DNA from: DATHVR01 sp035461175
GTDB lineage: Bacteria > Actinomycetota > Acidimicrobiia > Spongiisociales > ZC4RG35
Direction of reading: 5' to 3'
Length of the DNA stretch: 51,700 bases
Assembly: GCA_035461175.1 (NCBI GenBank)
Contig: DATHVR010000061.1
Coordinates: 1-51,700 of the forward strand
Shown: piece after piece, positions 8,752 to 15,501 of the stretch
Layout of the letters: the number at the start of each line of letters is the position of its first letter
Position numbering within the stretch: the stretch's first letter is position 1
The notes under the pieces: generated by a model
Seen by the model: only the letters and a program-made list of their open reading frames with translations
What the model was told of the DNA's origin: nothing
The model's database searches: none
Program-made: the position numbers and the translations under genes

Positions 8752-10139
8752 ATCACCCCGCCCTCGGTCATCTTCTTGATGTCCAGGGCGGCGTCGAGGT
8801 CGGCCTCGTCCATCAACCCCTCTTCCAGGACGAGTTCCCGCACGGAGCGCCCGGTGGCCACCGCCTGCTTGGCGATGCGGGCCCCGGCGTCGTACCCGAT
8901 GTGAGGATTCAGAGCGGTCACCACGATGGCATTCTTCTCGACCAGCTCGCGGGCCCGATCGGCGTTGGCTTCCAGACCCTCGACGCAGCGCTCCCGGAAG
9001 GTGTCGGCGGCGTTGGCCAGGAGCTCGATCGCCTGGAGGAGGTTGTGAGCCATCACCGGCATCATCACGTTGAGCTCGAAGTTGCCGTTGGCTCCCGACC
9101 ATGCCACCGCGGTGTCGTTGCCCATCACCTGGGCCGCCACCTGCATCATCATCTCGGACATGACCGGGTTGACCTTCCCGGGCATGATCGACGAGCCCGG
9201 TTGCAGGGCGGGGATGCGGAGCTCGGAGATTCCCGAGGTCGGTCCCGAGCCCAGGAAGCGGATGTCGTTGGCGATCTTGAACAGGCCGCCCGCCAGCGTG
9301 CGGAGGGCGCCCGAAGCCATCACGACCGCGTCCTTGGCCGCCTGGGCCTCGAAGTGGTCGTCGGCCTCACGGAAGGGATGGCCGGTGCGCTCCGCCATCA
9401 GGGCAATGGTCTGGGGGGCGAAGCCCTCGGGGGCGTTGATCCCCGTCCCGACGGCGGTGCCGCCGAGGGCCAGCTCCTCCAGGCCCCCCAGCGTCGACTC
9501 GACCCGAGCCGCCCCCTTGGACACCTGGGTGGCGTAGCCCCCGAACTCCTGTCCAAGCGTGACGGGAGTCGCATCCATCAGGTGGGTACGGCCCGACTTG
9601 ACCACATCGGCGAACTCACTTGCCTTGGCGTCGAGAGCACCGGCGAGACGTTCCAGAGCCGGCAAGAGGTCCTCGCGGATCGCCGCCACCGCGGCGACGT
9701 GGATGGCGGTCGGGATGACGTCGTTGGAGGACTGACCGAAATTGACGTGGTCGTTGGGATGGACCGGCCGCTCGCCCGCCTCGCCGCCCAGGATCTGGCT
9801 GGCCCGGTTGGCGATCACCTCGTTGGCATTGGTGTTGGTGGAGGTACCAGACCCGGTCTGGAAGATGTCGAGCACGAAGTGCCCGTCGAGGTCACCCTCC
9901 ATCACCTCGTCGGCCGCCGCCCGAACCGCTCCGGCCTTGTCCTCGTCGAGGTTTCCCATCCGGGCCGAGACGGTGGCCGCCGATCCTTTGAGCAGGCCGA
10001 GGGCCCAGATGAAGCGGCGGGAGAAGCCGATCCCCGAGATCGGGAAGTTGTCCCTGGCGCGCTGGGTAGAGGCGCCATAGAGGGCGTCGGCCGGAACCCG
10101 GACCTCGCCCATCGAGTCCTTTTCGATCCGTTCAGTCAT
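8748..10139 (-). CDS. fumC: Class II fumarate hydratase
   Basis: Iron-independent fumarase of the TCA cycle, converting fumarate to malate. The 463-aa product has the superfamily signature GSSIMPGKVNP at about 315-325 with the catalytic loop Ser near 317, the TH pair near 185-186 (SGRTHLMDATP), GSGTSTNTNANEV at about 97-108 and HPNDHVNFGQSSND. The length is normal for the family. ATG at 10139. A class II enzyme needs no Fe-S cluster, unlike many other enzymes in this window. It is the first gene of the fumC-xseA-xseB run. Confidence 0.96.
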   Translation of the reverse strand: MTERIEKDSMGEVRVPADALYGASTQRARDNFPISGIGFSRRFIWALGLLKGSAATVSARMGNLDEDKAGAVRAAADEVMEGDLDGHFVLDIFQTGSGTSTNTNANEVIANRASQILGGEAGERPVHPNDHVNFGQSSNDVIPTAIHVAAVAAIREDLLPALERLAGALDAKASEFADVVKSGRTHLMDATPVTLGQEFGGYATQVSKGAARVESTLGGLEELALGGTAVGTGINAPEGFAPQTIALMAERTGHPFREADDHFEAQAAKDAVVMASGALRTLAGGLFKIANDIRFLGSGPTSGISELRIPALQPGSSIMPGKVNPVMSEMMMQVAAQVMGNDTAVAWSGANGNFELNVMMPVMAHNLLQAIELLANAADTFRERCVEGLEANADRARELVEKNAIVVTALNPHIGYDAGARIAKQAVATGRSVRELVLEEGLMDEADLDAALDIKKMTEGGVM

Positions 10140-10188
10140 CTCGCTCCCGAGTCGCTACCTCCAGACGGTAGCCGCCGCCCGAGGGCGC

Positions 10189-10866
10189 TCAGCCGTCGCC
10201 GACGTAGTCGGCCAGAGGGCTGGATTGGCGTCCTTCGGAGTCGAAGTTCGACGGGTCGAGCCAACGCTCCATCCCTCGCCGCACTCGGGGCCACTCCGAG
10301 TCGATGATCGAGTACCAGGCCGTGTCGCGGTTGCGCCCCTTGTAGACCATGTGCTGGCGGAAGGTCCCCTCGTAAGTGAACCCGAGCCGCTCGGCCGCCC
10401 GGCGCGAGGCGGCGTTGAGGGCGTCGCACTTCCATTCGTAGCGTCGGTACCCGAGGCCGAAGGCCTCCCGGGCCATCAGGTACATCGCCTCGGTGGCGGC
10501 ACGGGTACGGCGGAAGGCGGGACCGAAGGCAAGGTGTCCCACCTCGATGCTGCCCATGGCCGGGTCGATACGCAGGTACGACCCCCAGCCCTGCGGTACC
10601 CCGTCAACGTCGAAGGTGAAAAAGATCGGGTCTTCCGATCCCTCCCAGCTCTGGACCAGGCTTCGAATCTCGTCGGGTCCGGCGAAAGGGCCGTAGCTCA
10701 TGTACGTCCAGGTGTCGGCGGTGTCGGCCGAGAAAACGTCCCACAGAGCCGGGACGGCCTCGATCGACATCTGCGACACCGTCACCCACTTCCCTTGCAG
10801 CGGTCCGGAGGCCGGTCTCTGCGCTGGCATCCATCCCGGGACTGGGCTTCCCACCGGCCCGCTCAT
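10189..10866 (-). CDS. GNAT-family N-acetyltransferase (RimJ-like)
   Basis: A 225-aa acetyl-CoA-dependent transferase resembling the RimJ/RimL branch of GNATs. Visible features are the strand EVGHLAFGPAFRRTRAATEAMYLMAREAF (acetyl-CoA-binding helix region), YRRYEWKCDALNAASRRAAERLGFTYEGTFRQHMVYKGRNRDTAWYSII, which is the typical RimL C-terminal pattern, and the N-terminal WVTVSQMS. ATG at 10866 overlaps the M42 peptidase stop by 4 bp (ATGA), so the two are probably co-transcribed. The substrate is unknown and could be a small molecule or a protein N-terminus. Confidence 0.88.
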   Translation of the reverse strand: MSGPVGSPVPGWMPAQRPASGPLQGKWVTVSQMSIEAVPALWDVFSADTADTWTYMSYGPFAGPDEIRSLVQSWEGSEDPIFFTFDVDGVPQGWGSYLRIDPAMGSIEVGHLAFGPAFRRTRAATEAMYLMAREAFGLGYRRYEWKCDALNAASRRAAERLGFTYEGTFRQHMVYKGRNRDTAWYSIIDSEWPRVRRGMERWLDPSNFDSEGRQSSPLADYVGDG

Positions 10867-11948
10867 TCCAGGATCCAGCTCTCGGACTCGAAGCGGCGCT
10901 CGATTCGCTCCCGCAGTCCGGAATCGCCGTCGACCCCTTCCGCCGCCACCAGCAACAGATCGACCAGACCGTGGTAATCGTCGATGCTGACCACCTCCGG
11001 CTTCGGAACCGCCTCGCCGTTTCCCTGCTCCACCTGGTCCAGGTTTCCCATGTTGTGGTAGTTGCCCAACGGAAGACACAGACCGGCGGCGGCGTAGCCG
11101 TAGGCGACGAAAGCGGTGGCCTCACACGATCCACCCGCCATCAGCTTGCGCTGATGACGGAGCCCATCGGCCCGGACCGCCCCGGTTATGAGGTTGGTGA
11201 GGGCGTGGTCGAAGACGCTGGAGGCGTCGCCGACGCGGATGATCGGTCCGCCCCCGATAGGGGAGTCGGCAAAGGACCGGCTGCATTCGATCGACAGCAC
11301 CCGGGTGTCGGGAGCCAGCGTCCCGGAACGGGCGGCGGCGATCGCCCCTACGAACCCGACTTCCTCGGCCCGGGTGAGCAGGACCCCGAAGTGCCGCAGC
11401 CCCGGGCGGGCGCGGGCACGATCGAGAGCGGCGAGCGCCGCCGCCACCCCGGCCAGATCGTCGTGGGCAGGGGCGTGAATCTCCCCCTTTCCCTCGGCCC
11501 GGCCCTGGAATGCGAATCGGCCGATGTCCCCGGGAGCCAGCTCCCCCGCCCGGTCCAGTCGCACCACCCCGGAGCCGGACTCCGGGTCATACTCGACCAG
11601 CCGACCCCGATGGGCGCCGTCCCCGGAATCGAACAACTCCACCCGGGCCGACTCGAAATAAGGGGCGCGCACGCCCCCCCGGAATCCGACCTCGACCCGA
11701 CGCCGGTCGACGGCCTCGACGATGAAGCCGGGATGATCGGTGTGAGCCGCCGCCACCACCGGGGACTTCGACTTGCGGCCCTTCTGGGTGATGACGAGGT
11801 TCCCGTGACGGTCGCCCCGGGCGGACAGGTCGGAGCGACGTCCCGCCCAGGATCGGGCCCAGTCCATCACCCGGCCCTCGTGTCCGGGAGCGGTGGGAAG
11901 CGAGGTCAGTTGCTCGAGCCAGCGACGTTCGGTGGTGCGATCGGCCAT
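10863..11948 (-). CDS. M42-type metallo-aminopeptidase
   Basis: A 361-aa cytosolic peptidase of the M42 family (glutamyl/deblocking aminopeptidase type), a di-metal enzyme that usually forms dodecameric shells. Ligands in the expected order: AAAHTDHPG (H69), APAHDDLAG (D163/D164), RAEEVGFVGA (E195 catalytic, E196), LSIECSRS (E221) and GNYHNMGN (H298). ATG at 11948 is chosen because family similarity starts there; the open frame further upstream runs into a palindromic repeat. The downstream GNAT overlaps it by 4 bp. Confidence 0.9.
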   Translation of the reverse strand: MADRTTERRWLEQLTSLPTAPGHEGRVMDWARSWAGRRSDLSARGDRHGNLVITQKGRKSKSPVVAAAHTDHPGFIVEAVDRRRVEVGFRGGVRAPYFESARVELFDSGDGAHRGRLVEYDPESGSGVVRLDRAGELAPGDIGRFAFQGRAEGKGEIHAPAHDDLAGVAAALAALDRARARPGLRHFGVLLTRAEEVGFVGAIAAARSGTLAPDTRVLSIECSRSFADSPIGGGPIIRVGDASSVFDHALTNLITGAVRADGLRHQRKLMAGGSCEATAFVAYGYAAAGLCLPLGNYHNMGNLDQVEQGNGEAVPKPEVVSIDDYHGLVDLLLVAAEGVDGDSGLRERIERRFESESWILE

Positions 11949-11997
11949 AGCTCGCGAGCTTCCCAGACCCGGCCCCTCCCAGCAAGACCCGACCCGG

Positions 11998-12042
11998 TTT
12001 CGCGACAGGATTGCCCGCCATAGCGCGCAATCCTGTCGCAAA
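11998..12042. repeat. Dispersed palindrome, copy A
   Basis: An imperfect inverted repeat of about 45 bp with arms TTTCGCGACAGGATTGC and GCGCAATCCTGTCGCAAA around a CCGCCATAGC centre. It belongs to the same family as 14583-14633 and 41304-41353. Its arms carry G-C where the other copies carry A-T (CAGGATTG/CAATCCTG against CAGAATTG), a paired change. It lies between the start of the M42 gene and the 3' end of sufC2. A transcription-terminator role for one strand is possible but not shown. Confidence 0.85.
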
Positions 12043-12045
12043 GGG

Positions 12046-12852
12046 TCAGCGGTCGAAGGGAGTTTCGGTGAAGAACTCGGAGGCCGAGGGGATCGAGGGC
12101 TTCTCGGGGGTGGTCTCTTCGATGCCGAGGCGGCGCCGAACGGCGTCGTAGCCCTCCGTCTCCAGTTCCTGGGCGAGTTCGGGACCACCGGATTCGACGA
12201 TCCGGCCCGCGATCATGACGTGAATCCGATCCGGGGACAGATACTTGAGGATGCGGGCGTAGTGGGTGATCATCAACACTGCCACCTCGGGACTGCGCAT
12301 CCCCTCCACCGCCTCCGCCACCTGACGGACGGCGTCGATGTCGAGACCGGAATCGATCTCGTCGAGGACCACCAGTCGGGGAGCCAGCACCGCCATCTGG
12401 AAGATCTCCGATCGCTTCTTCTCCCCGCCCGACAGGTCGTCGTTGAGCGAGCGGTCGAGGAAATCCTCCATCCCGAACCGGGTGGCGGCCTCGGTGATTC
12501 GCGTCTCGACCGCCTCGGAGTCCAGACCCCGCTCCTCGGCCGCCTCGCGTACGAAGTCGCGCAGGTGGATTCCCGGGACCTCGGTTGGATACTGGAAAGC
12601 CTGGAGCAGACCCATTCGGCTGCGCTCGTCGACCTCCCGCCCGAGCAACTCCTCTCCGGCCAGACGGGCCGAGCCCTCCACCTCATAGGCAGAGTGGCCG
12701 GTGAGCACATGGCTCAGAGTCGACTTCCCGGATCCGTTGGGCCCCATGATCACGTGGATCTCTCCGAACGGGACCTCGAGGTCCACCCCCCGGAGGATGG
12801 GCGTGTCGGCGACGGAGGCCGACAGATTGTCTACGTCTAGCGCCAGTGTCAT
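12046..12852 (-). CDS. sufC: SufC Fe-S assembly ATPase (paralogue 2)
   Basis: A second SufC, 268 aa: Walker A GPNGSGKST at about 37-45, signature LSGGEKKRSE at about 140-149, DEIDSGLDID at about 164-173 and ITHYARIL after it. Together with the first copy at 244-1017 this makes two full ATPases with intact motifs. This one sits in the usual actinobacterial order sufD-Rieske-sufC and overlaps the Rieske stop by 4 bp (ATGA), so it is the more likely core SufBCD subunit. The C-terminal tail after the conserved YDAVRRRLG is about 25 residues of low complexity. Confidence 0.94.
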   Translation of the reverse strand: MTLALDVDNLSASVADTPILRGVDLEVPFGEIHVIMGPNGSGKSTLSHVLTGHSAYEVEGSARLAGEELLGREVDERSRMGLLQAFQYPTEVPGIHLRDFVREAAEERGLDSEAVETRITEAATRFGMEDFLDRSLNDDLSGGEKKRSEIFQMAVLAPRLVVLDEIDSGLDIDAVRQVAEAVEGMRSPEVAVLMITHYARILKYLSPDRIHVMIAGRIVESGGPELAQELETEGYDAVRRRLGIEETTPEKPSIPSASEFFTETPFDR

Positions 12853-13172
12853 GTTCCTTCTCCCTCGCCTATCCGGAGATAGACGATGCCATCTTCGACC
12901 TTCACGTCATAGACCGGGACCGGTGTGGTGGCCGGGAGCGCCTGGGGCTCTCCGGTCTCGAGATCGAAGGCGCTCCCGTGACGGGGGCACTCGACCTCCT
13001 TGTCGTACACATCTCCCTCGGCGAGCGAGGCCTCGGCATGGCTGCAACGATCGCCGAGGGCATACACGTCCGACCCGATCCGAAACAGGGCGATCCGGTC
13101 CTCGCCCACATCCACCCGCAGGCCACTCCCCTGGGGGACCCGCCTGGCCTCGACCACGCGAATCCAGCTCAC
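12849..13172 (-). CDS. Small Rieske [2Fe-2S] ferredoxin of the SUF operon
   Basis: A 107-aa soluble Rieske protein with both cluster motifs, CSH (C43, H45) and CPRH (C62, H65), in the order CSHAEASLAEGDV ... ECPRHGSAFD. No membrane segment is present, so it is a ferredoxin-like electron carrier rather than a bc1 subunit. Such a protein is common between sufD and sufC in high-GC Gram-positive bacteria, where a role supplying electrons for cluster assembly is usually assumed. GTG at 13172 overlaps the sufD stop by 4 bp, and its own stop overlaps sufC2 by 4 bp. Confidence 0.93.
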   Translation of the reverse strand: MSWIRVVEARRVPQGSGLRVDVGEDRIALFRIGSDVYALGDRCSHAEASLAEGDVYDKEVECPRHGSAFDLETGEPQALPATTPVPVYDVKVEDGIVYLRIGEGEGT

Positions 13173-14431
13173 GTGATACGACCCTCCTCCTGCGCCTCGA
13201 CGAAGCGCCGGAAGACGGCCTGCTGAAGGGGCTCGGCTACCACGTCGACGGGCAGGCGATCGATCACCTCGGTGAAGAACCCCCGTACCAGCATCCGCTC
13301 GGCCCGGGTGCGGGAGATGCCCCGACTCTGGAGGTAGTAGAGATGCTCCTCCTCCAGCGGCCCCACCGAGGAACCGTGGCCACAGACGACGTCGTTGCAC
13401 AGGATCTCGAGATTGGGCACCGAGTGGGCCTTGGCATTCTCCGACAGCACCAGATTGCGGTTGGTCTCGAAAGCGGAAGAGCGGATGGCGTCCTTCTCGA
13501 TTCGCAGCAGCCCGGTGAAGATCGACTGGGCATCGTCCTCGACCGCTCCCTTGAGGAACACATCCGAAGAGGTGTTGCGGCCTATGTGGTTGATCACCAT
13601 CCGGTAGTCGAGCGTCTGTTCACGCTCACCGAAGTAGAGGCCCACCACCTCGGTGGAGGACCCCACCCCCTCGAGTTCGACCTCGAGATCGAGACGCGCC
13701 AGCCGTCCCCCCAGACCTACCTCTCCGAGGCGTCCGGTGGCGTCCCGACCGAGACGCAGCCGTTGGTGTGTGATCCCGACGGTGGCGTCCCCCCATCCCT
13801 GCACGGAGAGAAAGCGAAGCCGACCCCCGTCGCCCGCTTCCAGCGTGATGCCGGGAACGGCGACATTCTCGATCCCATCGGGGCTGCGATAGACGAGGAC
13901 TACCGGCAGTTCGGATTCTGCGCCGGCCACGATCTCGACGTGGGGGAAGGACACGGTGCCGGGAATGGTGGCCTGGATGTCGATCACAAGCGGCCGATCG
14001 ACCACCGACCGGCGGGCACTTTCCACCCGGACCCCGTCGCGGGCAAAGGCAACATGGGCAGCGGCGAACTTGTCCCGATCGACGGCGGCAGCCGGCGCCA
14101 ACGAGTCGAGTTCGCCCAGGCGCCGCACCGATACGTTCTCGTCGGTGACGGTGACCTCCACCACCGCCCCATCCAGGATCGTGATCCGACCGCTCGACTC
14201 CCCGCCGGCGGTGGTCAGGAAAGGTCCGGGGGCGATGGCCTCGCCCGGGTCGGTGGCGGGGACGAGGCCGTCGAGGTCGAAGCCCAGGTCCACATAGCGC
14301 CAGGTCTCCTCCGCCCCGCTGGGCAGCACCTGGGCCTCGAACGCGGCGTAGGCGTTGGACATCTGTTCCGCTCGCCAGGCGGGCTGGCCCTGAGCAATCT
14401 GGTCTTGGGTCGTGCGATCGAACGCGCTCAC
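13169..14431 (-). CDS. sufD: SufD Fe-S scaffold subunit
   Basis: Partner of SufB in the SufBC2D scaffold. The 420-aa product has the SufB/D beta-helix core and the C-terminal helical region with NLEILCNDVVCGHGSSVGPL and LYYLQSRGISRTRAERMLVRGFFTEV, including the conserved Cys and His of SufD (CGHG). An N-terminal helical part (DRTTQDQIAQGQPAWRAEQM) precedes the core. GTG at 14431 is preferred because GGAGA lies at proper spacing upstream; GTG at 14437 would add two residues. It is first in the sufD-Rieske-sufC2 run. The sufB gene is absent here and lies at 22437-23849. Confidence 0.94.
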   Translation of the reverse strand: MSAFDRTTQDQIAQGQPAWRAEQMSNAYAAFEAQVLPSGAEETWRYVDLGFDLDGLVPATDPGEAIAPGPFLTTAGGESSGRITILDGAVVEVTVTDENVSVRRLGELDSLAPAAAVDRDKFAAAHVAFARDGVRVESARRSVVDRPLVIDIQATIPGTVSFPHVEIVAGAESELPVVLVYRSPDGIENVAVPGITLEAGDGGRLRFLSVQGWGDATVGITHQRLRLGRDATGRLGEVGLGGRLARLDLEVELEGVGSSTEVVGLYFGEREQTLDYRMVINHIGRNTSSDVFLKGAVEDDAQSIFTGLLRIEKDAIRSSAFETNRNLVLSENAKAHSVPNLEILCNDVVCGHGSSVGPLEEEHLYYLQSRGISRTRAERMLVRGFFTEVIDRLPVDVVAEPLQQAVFRRFVEAQEEGRIT

Positions 14432-14820
14432 GTACACATCTCCGGGGGACGAAAGTCGGTACCCCCGATGGTATGGGCCAGGGCCACCAAGCCGAAAACG
14501 TGCCTGGCGGCACGGGCGTAGGTGGTAGGTGTTAGGTCTCCGTCCCCGGAGCGGAGCGAGGCGGAACTCGGAGGTCGGAAGTGCTTTTCGCGACAGAATT
14601 GCGCGCCATGGCGCGCAATCTGTCGCGAAAAGCCTCTGGGGTCCCCACCACCTCGAAGCCTCCGGCGAAAGCCCGCAAAGACGGGCCGGCGGATGGCCCC
14701 GACCACCCAGACGGCCGGACGACCAGCCGCGGGGGGTTACAGGGGGGTCGTCCCCCCTTGAATCGACACCGCGTGGGGTTACAGAGGGGACGTCCCCCCT
14801 TGAATCGCCACCGCTGGGGG
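14432..14820. other. Non-coding repeat cluster between sufD and the uracil-DNA glycosylase
   Basis: A 389-bp stretch with no supportable gene. Reading from 14432: the sufD leader; short TAGGTG-type runs near 14518-14536; a GGTCGGAAGT motif at about 14573-14582; a palindrome (14583-14633); about 90 bp of unassigned GC-rich sequence; then two G-rich hairpin units, with a third continuing into the 3' end of the glycosylase gene. No promoter for sufD could be picked out with confidence. Confidence 0.8.
14583..14633. repeat. Dispersed palindrome, copy B
   Basis: A near-perfect palindrome of 51 bp with arms GCTTTTCGCGACAGAATTGC and GCAATCTGTCGCGAAAAGC. The centre GCGCGCCATGGCGCGC is itself perfectly palindromic. 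The only departure from symmetry is one extra A in the left arm. GAGGTCGGAAGT directly precedes it, the same flank as at 51675-51700. Confidence 0.93.
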
Positions 14821-14854
14821 TTACAGGGGGGTCGTCCCCCCTTGAATCAATACA
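14727..14854. repeat. Three tandem G-rich hairpin repeats
   Basis: Three units of the same family as 1-190, here with exact 42-bp spacing (TTAC blocks at 14737, 14779 and 14821). The consensus is G4-6, TTACA, G4-6, TCGTC6 (ACGTC6 in the second), TTGAATC. The third unit overlaps the last codons and the stop codon of the uracil-DNA glycosylase gene on the opposite strand. Confidence 0.9.
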
Positions 14855-15501
14855 GCCCGTTGCCAGATATCGTCGAACATGGCCCGGGTCAGTTTGCCGG
14901 TGAAGGTGTTTTGCTGGCTGGGGTGATAGGTGCCCAGCAACACCGGACCTCCCGGGATCGAGATCTCGGCCCCGTGACCGAAGCGAGGACGGGGGCGGGG
15001 CACCTCCCATCCCCAGCCGGGCCCAGCACGCAACACCCGGTTCCAGGCGAGGCCCCCGAGGGCAACCACCACCCGGGAGGCCACCGCCGCCATCTCGGGC
15101 ACCAGCCAGGTGTCGACGCAGGTGGTCACCTCTTCGGGCGTGGGGCGATTGTCGGGTGGGGCACAATGGCAGACGGCGGTGATACGACAGCCGATCAGTT
15201 CCAGGTCGGGATCCTCGTGGTCGGGCGAGGTCGCCAGGCCTACCCGGTGCAGCGCCCGGTAGAGCCACTCGCCGGAGCGGTCGCCGGTGAACATGCGGCC
15301 GGTCCGGTTGGCACCGTGGGCGGCCGGGGCAAGACCCACGATCAGGATCGGAGCATCGATCGGCCCGAAGGAGGGAACCGGACGTCCCCAGTAGGGCTGA
15401 TCGGCGAACGCCACTCGGCGCTCGGTGGTCGCCTTACGCTCTCGCCACTCCACCAGGCGCGGGCATAGACGGCAGTCGACCAGCCCCGCATGAACCCTCA
15501 C
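14821..15501 (-). CDS. Family 5 (UDGb-type) Fe-S uracil-DNA glycosylase
   Basis: Removes uracil and related deaminated bases from DNA for base-excision repair. The 226-aa product starts with a cluster motif CRLC (C10, C13), and further cysteines follow in VCHCAPP and VTTCVDTW, consistent with a 4Fe-4S cluster. Motif GLAPAAHGANRTGR at about 56-69 lacks the acidic residue of classical UDG and fits UDGb, and GTYHPSQQNTFTGK is the second motif. GTG at 15501 overlaps the upstream gene's stop by 4 bp. The last eight residues (IQGGTTPL) and the TAA are encoded by the G-rich repeat, so the native C terminus appears to have been replaced or extended. Confidence 0.9.
   Translation of the reverse strand: MRVHAGLVDCRLCPRLVEWRERKATTERRVAFADQPYWGRPVPSFGPIDAPILIVGLAPAAHGANRTGRMFTGDRSGEWLYRALHRVGLATSPDHEDPDLELIGCRITAVCHCAPPDNRPTPEEVTTCVDTWLVPEMAAVASRVVVALGGLAWNRVLRAGPGWGWEVPRPRPRFGHGAEISIPGGPVLLGTYHPSQQNTFTGKLTRAMFDDIWQRAVLIQGGTTPL

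Noticed and set aside
8685..10307. Long plus-strand open frame opposite fumC
   Set aside because: Shadow of fumC; no recognisable domain.
12701..14521. Long plus-strand open frame opposite sufD, Rieske and sufC2
   Set aside because: Shadow of three well-supported minus-strand genes.
14583..14633. Insertion sequence end or transposon
   Set aside because: A single palindrome without a transposase, paired terminal repeats or target duplication; classed as a dispersed repeat.
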